In this document: piece by piece, positions 26,401 through 41,400 of the stretch
Layout: every line of letters begins with the position of its first letter
Position numbering within the stretch: position 1 is the stretch's first letter
Origin: Tetranychus cinnabarinus
Lineage: Eukaryota; Arthropoda; Arachnida; Trombidiformes; Tetranychidae
Length of the DNA stretch: 64,000 nt
Reading direction: 5' to 3'
NCBI GenBank assembly: GCA_022266195.1
Contig: WHVY01000001.1
Coordinates: 1,612,001-1,676,000, forward strand
Notes under the pieces: generated by a model
Databases searched by the model: none
Seen by the model: the letters and a program-made list of their open reading frames with translations, nothing else
What the model was told of the DNA's origin: nothing
Translations under genes and position numbers: made by a program

Positions 26401-29400
26401 TTTTGCATTCAATGATTAAAGTGAAAGAGTTTAGGTAAATGAAACAAATGACAAGCAACAAGGAAAACATTAACAACAATATTAGTCAAAGAAAAAAAAG
26501 TAATAGATTTAATCGCCCAGAAGGATTTTGCCCTTTCTCTTTACCTTCAAGGTTCATAGATTATTTTTTGTTTTGTTGTCAAAATGCAAGCCAAAAAAGT
26601 ATACACAAAATGAGAATGATCTGAATGAGAATGATGGTGAAGATAAAAAGGTAAAGAAGAAGAAGAAGAAGAGAAAAATTTGATAAACATTTGCCTTTAA
26701 GGAAGTCTCAATCTTGTGTATGATTTTTTTGTGGATAAACTTTATTTTTATACTAAGCATATTATATTTTTACCATCGCCTTCACCTTAAAGCTAACAGT
26801 TAATGATCAATGTAAACCATTAGAGAATCAATTTTTTACTTGTTTTTTCCCTTCCCTTGTATTATGTTGACTTACCATCATCTTTACTCAGTCCCAGTAA
26901 ACGTTACACTAATCATTATAATGATAATAAGGTTAATACACAATGAAAAGTTGGTCATGAATTTTTTCAGCCTTTTCTTGCTTCTATTTTGTTTACTACC
27001 ACAAAGAAACATTTGCTAAGTTTATTTCAATATTTTTGTCTACATTTGTCAATTTGCTTTTTTTCGTCCAATTTTGTTCGAAGTGAATTGTCTTTTTACT
27101 TTTGCTTTGTTAACCTTCATCATTCATCAAGTTTCATCATGTTGCTTGGAGTAGTTATTGGAGAAACAAAAAAAGTGTCTTATAATTTATCAAATTATGC
27201 GCCTCATAACATAGTATAATTAACAATTAACTTGGTGGGAAGGCAAAGAAAGGTGAATAAATACTGTTAATAATCGTAAGAATAATAATTAAAATGATAA
27301 TAAGAGAACAGAAACAAAATGATGGAAAAGTAAATGTAAAAGCAATTAGTTCAAGTTTACCTTTTTCATCTTATTTTGTACAATAGTTAATCAGAAAAGT
27401 TCAGTTAATAATTGGTTGCCCCTCTGACAGCGATTCAACAGTTATCAATTTTTGTTACGAATATATTGAATAAAATATTGAATATAATTGATTAAAATGA
27501 AAATGTTTGGTGAAAAAGCAAAAGTAAATTTCCAACTGAACCACTCACACGTTTAATCAGTCAAGTACTAAAGTCAACCTAGAAGAGTGCACCTTCTAGG
27601 TTGTAAACTTGATTTTAGTCAAGGGCAAACAACAGTATTTATGCTTCATTAACAGAGTATTTGATATTTGCTGATGAAAGAAAATCATTTCCGATTATTT
27701 TGTGACCACAAACTTACCTCCAACTATCGTATCTATTCATTGTCTGCAAAGTATTTACTCACCGGTCGAGTGTTTAAACTGGTCCAATCACTTATGGACT
27801 AGTTGATTCCTCTTGAGCCAGGATACTACACGGTTGAGCTCATTATTGCCTACCTCAACTCACTGTCAGTGTTACTTGACTATCATCTGTCTCGTCGTTG
27901 AACTTAAGTAACTTGACTAGCATAACCAGATATGAAATGAAATGCGAAAATTCTTTTCAATTTTAACTCCAGAATCAGAAGAATAATGTTGGATAATGTT
28001 TCAGAACTTTCAGTGTTGTAAAAAATGCAGAATTCTCGGAGAAACAGGAAGGAAAAGGACAACAAAATAACAACAAGCCATGTTAACCTAAAAACTTGTT
28101 TACTAAAATGATGAGAAAAGAACAAAAATCTCTTCATTATCTTGTTCGCTTCACCATGACTCGACTTTCATTCTATCCTCAAATTACTCCAAGATTAAGT
28201 TAATAACAGAGTTAATATTATTTCTCCTCATCCAAGGTGGAAAAATATCGCCTCATTCATCTTTGACCATTGGTCGATACAAAAGACTCTGATAATCCAT
28301 TTACAAATTAGCATAGAGTTTCACCAAGCCACAGACAACTTTTCATCTTCACCATAATCAGTTAATCTCATCATGTTTTCATAAACAGATGCACCTTGAT
28401 AAGAAAAGAAAATGATTCAAACGAAAAAAAATTACGCATTTATCGCCAAATTTCGACTCAAAGTTCCTCATCCTTTCCAAGTCAAAACATTCAGGGTAAA
28501 AATTGCGACTCAATTAAATTGGCTTCTCGAACAATATTTATAAAACGATTTATCTGAGGATGAAACTCGAGGGAATGAAAAAACAAAATATTTTCCATTT
28601 AATAACTTATAGATTATTCCAAATGGGAATGAAAAGCAAAAACTTTTTTTTCTTCTCATTTTTTTTCTCCGTTAATTTAAATACCATTATATTTGTCCAA
28701 ACCTAAAAATAAACTTGAACTGATTATCTTTAAAATTCCCAGTTCCAATAGCAACATTCTTGCCTCCCAGCTTCTGGTCTAATAATATTGAATGATATTA
28801 AGGTAAAGAAAATTTCTTTTCGAAAAAAACTCCCAAAAGTTGTGGTTGAATATTCGATTGAATAAGAAGAGCAAAACTTTTTCAGTCAAAAGTCAACCTG
28901 AAACTGGTAAACTCGAGTTTGAAAAGAACGAAAGGGAAAAACAAATTTCAATAATGATGATTGGAATATTTTGTTTTGAGGTTATTTAAACATTAAAACT
29001 TGAATAATCCACTGAAATTGAACTTTTCTTCTTTCGATAAATACTACAATACGTTTGGGATTGAATGTTTCAAATCTGATAATCCATCAATCAGATTGAT
29101 TGGTTATCATCACAGGGAATGATCAAGGAACCAGGCAAGGAAAAAGGTTTGGTAATTGAAATAATGTTGACAAAAAAAAGATTTTGTGGAAACGAGAAAA
29201 ATGAGATTATTTTGGTTTCATCATTTCATGATGCTCATGTTGAGCTACAAATACTTTGATGTGATCACTTTTTCAATGTGTATTCATGTACATAAAGTTT
29301 CCTCAAAGGACAGGTTCAATATTGGATAGGTAAACAGTTTAATATTGTTTGAGACTTTGGAGTAAAAAAGAAATTCCAACAACTTTTTCTTCAACAAAAT

Positions 29401-32400
29401 TTCCAAATGTTACTGAATCATTTACATTGAAATTATGAGTTTCGATAAAAGAGAAGATCAGAAAAAAAAGAAAATCTCAATCAATTTCATCGATTCAGTG
29501 ATTAAATTTTCTGCCCAATTCTCATTTCAATACTTGACTAGCCATTTATATCCACTTTTATCGTTCTCATGCTTTTCCGTTATCATCAAGTCACCCATGA
29601 AATTTAAAGACACTTTAAATTGTGTCAATTGTGTGCTGTTGGGTGAAAAGTTGAGATAAACTGATGAAAGATGAAACAGTTGAAACTCTTGAGTGAATCA
29701 CAATTTTTCGATTTTTTAGACAACAAGAGGAAAAAGTTTGCTACTTTTCAGGGTGAAAAATGTGCAATATGAAAGATGAACAGTTGAATGAATTGATCTC
29801 ATGAGAATGGTGAGAAGAGTAAAAATTGATGATTCATCTGCATTCCATTAAAACAACATCCATCTTGCTTCTTTCATCACCATGACTATAATCATGAACT
29901 GAAATGGAAAAGAGTGAGAAGAAGAAGAAAAAACGAAAAGTCAATCAGTTGAAGATTAACAAAATGATATAATAATAGATTCATTTTTTTCTCTTTTTTC
30001 TTGTTCTTTTCATTATTTCCATCTTGATAAGAATAATGAAGTTCATGAACACTGTGAATGGAAATCGAAATGATTATCGAATTCTTTGCAATCGAATTTC
30101 GACTTTTCAAGTTATCAATTCTTGGAATGAAATGGTATAAAAAATAACACAAAATTGCAATAAAACTTTCAACCAATTCTGTTAATAATGACAGGGAATT
30201 TAAACATTTGATAAATCAGTTTCACTGTTTTATATTATTAATAACACTAAATATCATCATTGCCATTCTCATTATTAGTGGTTCTGTTTAAAAGTATATT
30301 TCATATTTTCTTATTAAATTTAAAAGCATTTTCTACTTTTCGTATTTTTCGCATTTTTCAAATTTCCTCTTATTTGTTACTTTTTTTCTCCATTTTCTTG
30401 CATTTTAAATGTACTTTTTTTGTCCTTTCATTTCTGGCTTACATCAGTCTTGAGTCAACAACAAAAAAGTGTTCAAGATGAATTTGAAATTATAAATCAA
30501 AAAGCGAAACAAAAAGTTGGAAAATTTTCATTCAATTTTTTACTTTCAAAAGTGGTTCAACTTTGCGAATCCAAAATAACAACCCAATCTCAATTACATC
30601 TGAATTGCTGAACAGTTGACAAGAAATTTGGCTCAACGAACAGGATTTAGTCAGAAAATTCTGAAACTTAACAATTTTGATGTAAGAATTTGAAAATTTA
30701 GTTTTCTACGCAAACATTTCAACTGAAAGTATGATCTGTTAAGAACTTTGGGTTATCATGCAATAATTAAGTTTTCTTCATTAGAATGCGAGGTTGAGAA
30801 TGAAAAGAAGTTCCGCCTAAGCTCATCGTGTACAGATCTGTACTTTTCATGTTCCTTTAATTTCAGCAAATGTTAAATTCTGTAGTCATGGTATGAATTA
30901 TGGCTCGAAATTTCATGATTCAGTTTTGTGTGATTGTCAGTGAACAGATTGGGCTATTGATAACTACTTTATCCATCAAAATCACTGTCATCAGTTCGTT
31001 GCAACGAAAAGGTATTCAACAAGATGAATTCTGTATTACAATTGTTTCATTACATGAATGGAAAAGAAAAATTTCTCGTCACATTATTTCATTATTCATC
31101 GCAACACTTATCTTGCACATTCATTTCCTCATCAATCATGCCGTTGATATAATCACGTAATCTCATTGTAATGAATAGCGAAGCATTTGACGATGAAATG
31201 AAATATCGTTGCTACACGTTCCTCTGGTTCTATGAAATTCGGGCGACCAAGCATTTTCCTTAATCATTTTCTTTTCTCATTCAGTATTTTATAACATCAA
31301 GATGAATGTTTTGCATTTGATTATTCCATGCTATTTCAGGGAAAACGTAAATCATGAAGGGAGAAAATGAAATGACAGAAGTCTTTTTTTCATGGCGAAT
31401 GCCATTTTTTACTTTTGGCTTATTATTTAGTCAAACAAGATTATCATCGAAACTTTAAACTTTGAATCAATTAAGTTGAATTAAGATTTTCTCATCAACT
31501 TTGTCTCTCTCTCTCCTCATCACTCATAAAGAGCAAAGAATAACGATTTTCAAAAAAATTTTAATATACGATGATGAATGAATATGATTATGGGAAGCTT
31601 TATTTTACTTGCAGAGCAAAACTTTGTTTCAACGAAATTTAATAATTTATCAATTCGAGTGAAGAGAAGAGAGCATTTGATCCCAAACAATCGATAATTT
31701 AATGTCTGAATGGAATGATAATTAAGTTACATTTCTTTGTAAATCTTTTTTAAACATTAACTTTGTGCTTGACTTGGAATGAAACGAAATGATAACTTGA
31801 AAAGTCATTCCAAGATGACATGTCAATTCTGTAATCTTTTTCAAAACTCATGTTGTTCTTAAATTAATTAAATTTGAATAATCTCTTTTTATGATGTTAG
31901 ATAGAACAAAATTGTGATTCTGACAGAATTTTGTTTCATTTTTTTCTTCTTCTGCCTTTTGACTCATCATTTGAAATGAAACATTGAATTTGAATATGAT
32001 AGCAAGCCAATTCTCGGATAATATCAATTGAAGACGAAATAATTCTATTAAAGTGAAATGTAAAATATGTTCGTGATTGAATAATAGAAACAATGATAAA
32101 TGTCAGCTTTAATTTCTCAGTCGCAAGTTTACTTGACAAATGATTTTCTCATGAAGGTTGATTCTAATATCAATTTGAGTTTGAATTTCGCTGAAAAGTT
32201 TTTCTCTGAACAAAAGATGAGAAAATGCTGTCAATGATCAGGGAATGGTAACAGGGAATGATAGTGATAACGGACAGAATTGGAAGATAACATTGTGATA
32301 TTGCATGGAATTCATGATGGAATGAAAGCTAGCGAGTTGAATTTAAAGTGATGATGATGCAGATGAAATGAGCAAGTCTTGTGACAAAAAAAGTAAAATG

Positions 32401-35400
32401 TTGAAACAAATCACTGGGAATGATAATGATTATAATAATGGTAGATATAAAAGGGATAATTGTGTGAGCTCATTAGTTTTCCTGTAACTTTGATAACTGA
32501 GATTAGATCAACTCAAATTATGTCACGAAGATCATATTTCCTTTTTTTGTTGCTTTTGGAGTGAACAAATATCTGACTCTGAAAGAAGTCACAAAATGTT
32601 GAAATATAATGAGCGAAAAGAGAAAAAAAAGAGAAATGAAAATTGTTGCAATTTAAGCATAAATAATGAATGACCAGTGAATGGGTAGAGTTAAGGTTAA
32701 ATTATGGATGCAAATCACTTTGGGTCATTTTATCATTTCATTTTCATTCAATATCTAATAACAATCTCCACCCATTTCAAGTTATCATTATCCTACCGTT
32801 ATCATCATCATTATCATCCAAGCAAATGTATAATGGAAAAGGAAATGTTTATGAAAAACTGTGTGAAAATGGTTGCAAGCGACGAAACAAAACTTCAAGT
32901 GTCTGAACTGGTAATAATATGCTTGTAAGGATTATTATGTTTGTTAATGATATTTCTATTGATATGATTAGAATTGTATTTCGACTGTACTTCACAAAGA
33001 ATTAGCATAACTGTTAGAGTCACACCTAATTTATCATGAACGAATGAATGAGCTTACAGATAAGTCGTCAGGACAACGATAAAAGTGGTATTGACATGAA
33101 AATTTCCATTCAGTTCCAACAGAGCGCAATGCTGGACAGGGAGTTTTCACTCCCAATATGCAAAAATATTATAAATCAATACAATATGATATTTATCCCA
33201 ATCAGTGCCCTTTACTTCTCATTAGAAAGTAAGTGCAAGATATTGAGACAGAAATGAAAAAGAAATTCGGTGATAGAAGAATTTGCAAGCTTGAACAGAA
33301 CGAAATGTGGGATAGAGATTTTTCACTCCCAAGATTAATGATAACTGTAGATGGATCAATATCTTGTGCATCTTTTATTTTATTAAAAGTGAAATAGCAA
33401 GATATTCAGATTTAAATTATTTTGCAAGAATTTATTGCTATCAGAATCCTGTGAAATATCAGACTGATCTGATAGAAAAAATTCAGTGTTCAATTTAGCA
33501 AATTTTATTGGAATTTTCCAAGAAAACTTGCAACAATATCTTTACGATGAAATTTTGATGTGTTGCAAAATTTCAAATTGGTCAAAGTTGTTATCAATAA
33601 AAGAATATTCTTTGGCCAATATCAAATTTCTCGAGTCACAGTTATTTGAATTCCTTTCCACTACTTATGAAATCATCACCACTATTATCAGATTTTGATA
33701 GGAATGCCAGGGAAAGGGAGAAATATTGTTCAGTCAAGAAAAAATGTGAATATCAGATAAGAATGTTGGGAAAAAGGTGACAAAAAGAGAGAAGGAAAAA
33801 CATTTCCTCGTCTTATTCAACTCAATCATATTCTCACTCCCTGTCTATATATCAAGGATACTGGGATTGGGTGAAAAATATCTACTATTGATACAAGTAC
33901 TAATGGATTGGCAGAGTGAGAAAAGTAAAAGAAAAAAAGATTGGAATCCAATATTTTATTCCATGGTTGTTTGGATAATGTAATTTTCATATTTGAAAAT
34001 TTGTCTTCATGAGACCGAACAATATATCCAGACATTTTCCCATCAAAATGAAACAAAATTTTATATGGATACAAGATTATGATAACCTTCATTCCCTGTT
34101 TCATATATAAATATAACTTCTCCTTCTCTGTGAATATCTTGAAACATGAATGCATAAAGATATTGAACAACTAATATTATCAACTTTGAATATAATATCG
34201 CAAAAAAATTGTGACAATACATGGAAAATGATAAACAAGAAAATTGTGACACGTTTTGTTTCAACAATTTGTCTTGAATCTGTTACATTTTCACTTACAT
34301 TTTGCACTTTAAAATGGCCAAGAGGCATTGCTAACTCCATGAGACTGGGAGAGATGAAATCCCTCCAAAGAAGCTGGGAGTGAAAATTTATTCAAAGTTT
34401 GCAAATTATTATTTCTCCCTGTAAAGCCTCTCAATTTGTTCAATGTTGCTCTGTTTCATTCTTTTGCTACTGTTTTGTTTCTAATTTCAACTTTATCTCT
34501 ACTTTTTTTGTTCAATAAAACTTTAGATCAAATATTTTGTTAAAAGATGAAACCTCAGATAATCCTATTATAAACATTTTTACTTTACCTAAACAAGCCG
34601 ACCTCATTATTAGTAAAATTGGTTCATCATCTAACCTGAATTGCATCTGTTTGTTTTCACCTTTTCAGCCACTCAAATTGGTTTAGAATTTTTCCTTTTC
34701 TCTTCAAAATTCTTTCACTTTGCAAATTCAAAATTATTGGTTAGATTTAGTTGGATTAAGTTGAATGTTTAAATGATTACATGTTTGGAGAAGCACAAGT
34801 TTGACAGAGAAAAAAATAAGTCAATCCTTATTATGAATTATAAATTATTTTTGTGATTGTTGAAGGTTCAAATTAATCCGATTTTGTTTCTTTTTGCGAA
34901 AATGAAATTATCCATTTTTCAATTTTAATCCTTTCAACGAGCAATTTCGATTATCATTAACCAAAGTAATCTTTTTTGACATTTTAATTGTCATTTATAG
35001 TCTTTTCATTTTGCACTAAATTCCAATTCAAGTTATCGACTGAATTGATTTGAACTTTGAATCGGCTCAATTTATGCATTTCAAAATTCGTTGGGAATTT
35101 TGTTGTGCATAAATTGACCAAGAAATTGAGTGTTGATAAGGCGTTGGTTTACCTTTTAAAGTAAAAGCTTGAAAAATATTTTTAAAGATTTTGCTGGTTA
35201 TCTGATTCATGAATAAGCTGATGCACTTACTGATTATTAAAAGCGATATTAACAAAGTTGAATTAAACATGATTAATACCATCTTTTGATGACCCTAAAA
35301 TGTTGCTGAACCTTACTAATCACAAAGTTAAGCTCATCTTGAACTTTCCCTTTATCTCACCATCACCATGATGATGATCATCATTTTTTCATGGCGTATC

Positions 35401-38400
35401 TCTCTCATTATCTCAATTCTAATCAAAAACTTTCTTATTTTAACCATTAAGTTGAAAACAGAAATGAGTCTTGATAGAAGCTCAAAATTTAATAAAAGAA
35501 GATTAAAATCGACATTAAAAGTTTCATGAAAATCATCTTTAATGAATAATTCAATTTGCAAAACAAAGTTTTGAGTTAACACTGCCCACCACAAAACTCC
35601 ATGGAAATGCAAGAAAAAAAAGAAGTTATTAAAGCCTCATTAAGCAAGTTTATCGTCGAAACATAAAAATACCTTCTTCATGTGCCAATCTTTCAATCAA
35701 AGTTGAAACAATAAAGAACGCAAAGATTCTCTTGAAACCCAATTCTAATAGATTCAACCGCAGGTTACGAGAAAACTAAGAAAAGGAATTCGCCAAATCC
35801 CATTGATTTTTGCGTGCAATATTTCAACCTGAGAATGTTATTCAACAAATTGTTATTAATTTGCTTTACCAGCAACTCAATAGTTTTATGTAATTACCTT
35901 TAATATTGATAAAAAAATATATTAATATGTGATGAGAAAGTGCGAGGTTAATAAACAGTGTTTAACATTAAACAGGAAATAATAGCTTGTGGATGTATTA
36001 AGATGATATTAAAGGATAAGCAAAAAATGATAATAAATCAAGTCTTGCCATTCCTGGAACAACAAGATTCACAGAAGGTAAACTTTGCAACAGAAAATGT
36101 TGAACCAAATGTCCTCTTAATGAACCTTTTTTACCTCATACAGTTTATAACAATTTTATTCGGGTTCAACATCTCACGAGATTTAATCGTGAACATTATG
36201 AAACTTTATCTCTATTAAACTTTTACATTTTCTGTTGGATAAAAGGTCAACAATTGATGAGCATTTCTTTTACAAGACTTTTGGCCGAGTTTCCATTGGC
36301 AGCATTATGATTAGTTGAGAGTGCTAATCTGTTGATCAGATGATTATTATTATTGAATCAACTTATGAGTTTTGGTTGACTTTTAGTGGGAAAGAGATGA
36401 AGAAAAAGTATGATGAGAAAGAGGAAAATGAAAAAACTAAGTCAAAATTAACTGAGCATGTAATGCACAGGCAAGTCTAATCTTTTTTTTCACTTTTGAT
36501 TATCCAAATGTGTCTTCGGTGAGGAGGTTGGAATGAAGATGAAGACAACAGCGATGATGATAGAGTAAGTAAATGAAGAGTGATCAACATTACAAGATAA
36601 ACCAAGAAAATTCAGTAACCCTGAAGAAGCAACCAAGAAAAAAATAGAATCGAAGAAAAGTGAATGTTACAAGAGTTTTTTGCTTCCCATTAAGGTTTTG
36701 CCTTTTCATATGTTGATACTTGTTCTTATCAAGTGGTTACAAGATGAACAAAAAAAGACGTATTTGGTCAACCACATGGATGGACATTAAGATGCTTTTA
36801 AATAAACATTCATTCAACATTTCATCACGCAAATGCTGCAATTGCAACAAATTTCCTTTTCCCATTTAAAATGCATTTCAAATGAAGAGCAAATTTCGAC
36901 CTCAAAATTCATTTTTAATCTATTCTAACAAGCTTAAGCTCTAAGTTCGTATTTGGCAACGTAAAAGAGTCCCAAGCTCATCAGGCTTACTTGATCGAAA
37001 CAAATCATCGATTTTTCACAAAAAGCGCTTTCGAAAAGTAAAAATTCCAAAAAAATTTCGAAAGTTTACTCAAAATCTCTTTGCAATAATTTGTTGGCAA
37101 AAAGATTGGAATTTCGAGGTCTTTTCCTGTTTCAAACCTTTTCTGTAGTCGATTCATCATTCGCTATTCTAGCATTTTTAATGAGTTCAGTGATTTGTTT
37201 TTGTGGCAAAACAAGAAGCAAAGTTTTTTGCTCTGTAAATGCTCTTTCAAGGCAAACCTCAAACACTAATTTTTCAGTCCTCAACCCTCGAGTTCTGGAA
37301 ATGTCAAGATCCTAATGGCATCTCAAGCACGTTTATCAATAAACTTGGGATAAGTATTGATAATCTGTAAGTGAAATGCCATCGAAGATGTAAAAATGGG
37401 TGAAAATTGATTGACTTTCTTCTTCTTCTTTTAACCAAATTAGTTGACATTGTTAAACACGTCAAGTTGATCATTATCTTGTCTCTAATATTATACCAAA
37501 TTTCATGATTTGTTTCATTGTAAGTGTCCATTTTATTCACAGTTATTCACCCTGTTCACCATCATTATGTTTCACCCTTTTATCTGGTAAACGAAAAGAA
37601 AAGATTCTTCATTCTCATCTCATCTGTAATTGACAAACTTTCCAATTGCATGATTAGAATCCACTCCAAGTCATGATAAACTGAATAACTTTTCCACTTT
37701 ACTCTCAACTCTAGTTACTGGTCAGTTTGTAATGAAATCAACTGATAGTTCATCACCATCATCATCAGCTTTTCTTTATTTTTTTCACCTTTTTTTCGCA
37801 TTCTTTTCTTTTCCTTTTTTTACACACCATTTTCATCATAATAATGATCATCTTTTGTTGCTTGCCATTGATAATCAACACCAATGAATTATCCTTTTCT
37901 CTATCCATTCATTCATTGATTATTCTTGTTTCATCTTATTTGGTCCATAACAGTTTCATGTTCACAGAGTTTTCTATTTGCTTGTACTTGTTCCAATTAG
38001 AAAACTTTTTTCTTCCTCTTTTCTTCTCGTCCGTCTTTCCCTTTCAAACTAACCTGTAACTGCAGATGATTTGAGACTGAACAATGAATGGAAACTGATG
38101 ATCACAGTTGCAAGTTTGGCAAACAGATTCATAAATGATTGTCTCATCCATTTAAAGATAATAAAAGTCTGTACTACTTTCATCAACTTGACCAATGTAA
38201 CACTTTGCTTCACTCTTTTGGCCACGACAACAATAGTCCACAAGTCAAGTAGTTGTACTTAATGTCCAATATTGACTTGGGAAACTCTTTTTCCTTCCAA
38301 ACTCAAATCATTTTTTCCTGTGAATATTCAGAGAATGCAAAAAAAGATACATTTTTTTCCATTAACCAATTTTCTAACCCGAAAAATGATTACCAAAAAA

Positions 38401-41400
38401 TCATTTTCCACGTCAAAATTGCCAAAAGACTTCGCAAAATGAACTTTTTTCGGCTCTAAATTTTCTTTTTTTTTAAATGCAATTTCTTTCCTTTTCATGA
38501 GAAAAAAACACTTTTTTTATTTCCAACTTTGTGACTCGAAATTCAGTGTCAATTGCACATGCAAAACAGATAACGAAGAAATTTTTTTTCTCCGAGTGAT
38601 GAACCTTTTCTAGGAAAATGAAAATGATTAGAAATGAATTAAAGGTTGAAATTTTGTTCAATTTTTGATGAAATTATTTCTCTACCGAATTCCAAGTGAA
38701 AATGGAAAGAAAACAATTCTTGTTCTTGTCTGATGAAAGGCTGATGAAGAGCATGAAATTGTAACTTCAATATAATATTATTATAGATATAAATGTTGGC
38801 AATAAAGAAACAACTTAAGTTGATTGATGATTGTAAAGACCAATATTATTTGGCTCCTTGATGATATTTTTTTGCAGCATCGTCATCATCCTTCATTCCT
38901 TACCAATGATTATTGAGAAAAGTTTTTCTTTCGCCTTCGCCTTCTGTTTCTTGTTGAGTCTTTTTTTTTCAATTTGAGAGGAGGATGGATGATGAGATGA
39001 GAAACACATGATGAAGGGTTAAGCAAGAAGATGGAAAGATGACGATTATCAAGTTCTTCGTGAAAAGAAGAAGAAAAATCATAATTCTCAACCTTTCAAC
39101 ATCTTATTGATAACTGAGCAACAATCAATTGATCGCTTCACTTGACTTTGTATCTACTACTAACATCCATTACTTTTCCCTTTACTTTTATTCACTTTGC
39201 GCCCAACTTTCATCGATTTTATCGTTCATCTTTCAAACCATTTTAATCATCTTTTTGTATTAAACAATTTAAACTCAATTACTTTACCAATTATTCATCA
39301 GCCAAGAGCAAATTGCATTGGAAGTCAAGTTTTCATATCGAACATGCGGAACGAAAAAAATGGATTTCATATTTTTGTCGAACTATTTTGTTCGTTCAAT
39401 GTTTGCAGAAATGAATAAATTATCGAGAAATAATTACTTTTCTATGTCAAGAGTGTGTGATGAGATTTTTCGATTTTTTCGTGTTTATGTACCTTTAACG
39501 GTAATAAATCTTTTCTTTCAATATCCGGATTCGAATCTCTTATTTCTCTGATTTAAGTTGCAATTTCCTGATCTCAAGGCTAGAGCCTTGGTCTGAACAA
39601 TTTGCTCATATTGAGATGAAAATTAATGAATATCAACCTGAATCATAATTGAAATGTATTCCAATCTTGATCAAATTTCCAGGTGCTTTGAGTATCAATA
39701 TAATTGGAATTTTTGGGTTCGGCGATTTTCGTCTTATTTTCTTGTTGGACATTCTTCCTTGTGTTTACATTTTTTCCGACTAATCAAACAAGAGGTTCAG
39801 GGAAGCGAAAATTTTATTTCTGAAAAAAATCATCTGAATGGCTAAAGGTTAAAATAATGGTTGACTGGTATGAAGATGAGATAAATGAGAAGAAAGGAAA
39901 AGTCATCTAATAATTCTTCCAGATTCATGTTCAATCTGTTGGTGACAACAAAGAGATAACTTTATTTGGAGCAAAAAAAGTATTCCTTCCCATCAGCATA
40001 CCTTGAAGTTGAAAGGTATGATAAATGAGTAAATTCCTGATAATTTCTATTCTTACATGCATTCACTTGGGCAAGATTTTTATTCATAGCAAAGGTGCAA
40101 AAGAAGCTCCAGAATCTGAGACCAAAAAAATGAACAAATTAAATTTTCCATTCACTGATTGAGTTGCAACTTAAAATTCAATGATGACAGTAAAATGCTC
40201 GAGTTTTATTTTCAGGAAAAATTGAAATCTTTTCTTCTTTTACAGTTGTCTATCAACATTATGATGTTCAAGTTTACGATGATTTTGTGATAAGAGGCAA
40301 CACTGGGATACTTCGTTGTAATATACCGACATTTGTTAAAGATTACGTTCATGTTGTCTCATGGCTACGAAGCGATGGAAACATTATTCAATCAGATTTG
40401 TTTAAAGGTTAGTCAATGTCAATGAAAAATCCATTTTCTCCAAAATTGCAAGTTCCAAACGATTATCATTCCAAGTATTGCAACAATTTATTGGTTGCAC
40501 AATTTGTTATCTTATATCATCCTTCAATTGGTTCATGATATTAATATGTTGAGCTGTTGATAAGCTTAAGAATCATCTTCATCAATCATTTAACCATTCA
40601 AAATGTTGAGATTGAAATAGATTATAATACTTTTCCTTTGATCCAAAAGTGATGATAATTTCAGTTATAATACCATCTTGACCTGTCAATGTAACTTTAT
40701 TGCAATATCGATATAATAATAATGAAGAATAAAAGGAAATTATAATAATCAATCAAAGAAAATGATAAAAAATTCTAATTCAAGGGAACGAAAGAAAAGA
40801 AAATGTCGAAATTGGAAATTGCAGGGAATGAACTTGAAGTGAAAAGTTGAATTAATAATGATAATGATGGTTCAAACATGATACTTTTATCATTGATTTT
40901 TGTTTTATTTGCTTTTTGCATAACTTTCACTCCCAGTCACGTTAACTATCAATTTAACGTTCAATCTCAGTCATCTTGTGAATCACTTTTTGACGTGAAA
41001 AATGTTTAACCAAATTGAAAGATTAACCAAATTGTTGAACGATTAATATTAACAGTTGAAGGTAAAGAGAATGGAAATTGTTTTTCAAGAATATTACTGA
41101 AATGATAATCAGATTAATGTAATTCATTTATTTGCTAATGAATAGCAAACAATTAATTTGAAATTTTTTTCCCTTTCCTCTTGAATGAACATGAAAATGA
41201 GTCTCATTTTTGTTGATATTAACTGGGAGTTGTGATTCTGTTGAAAGGATTTTTATTCAATTAGAAAAATTTTGCAAAAATTAAACAATTTGAGTTTTTA
41301 TCGAAATTAGTTTGTTCAATTGTTTTCAATCTTTTTCAATGGTTTCTACTTGTTCTCATAGAAAAGTGTCATCTGATGGAAAATGATGGAAATAATGAAA

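Larger units (their letters stand above)
24960..40245 (+). other. Dscam intron 2 (15.3 kb)
   Basis: The largest gene-free stretch in the window. It contains scattered AAG and CAT simple repeats, one exact CACTCCCAGT motif (25642-25651) and two near copies (33148, 33324), an 11-bp perfect hairpin (27575-27603) and a degenerate tandem duplication (33110-33420). No alternative Ig2 half-exon or other coding segment was recognised, though a diverged short exon cannot be excluded by eye. Confidence 0.6.

Noticed and set aside
27750..27890. Less AT-rich patch with short inverted repeats, possible tRNA-derived SINE
   Set aside because: No A-box/B-box pair at proper spacing and no A-rich tail or target duplication.
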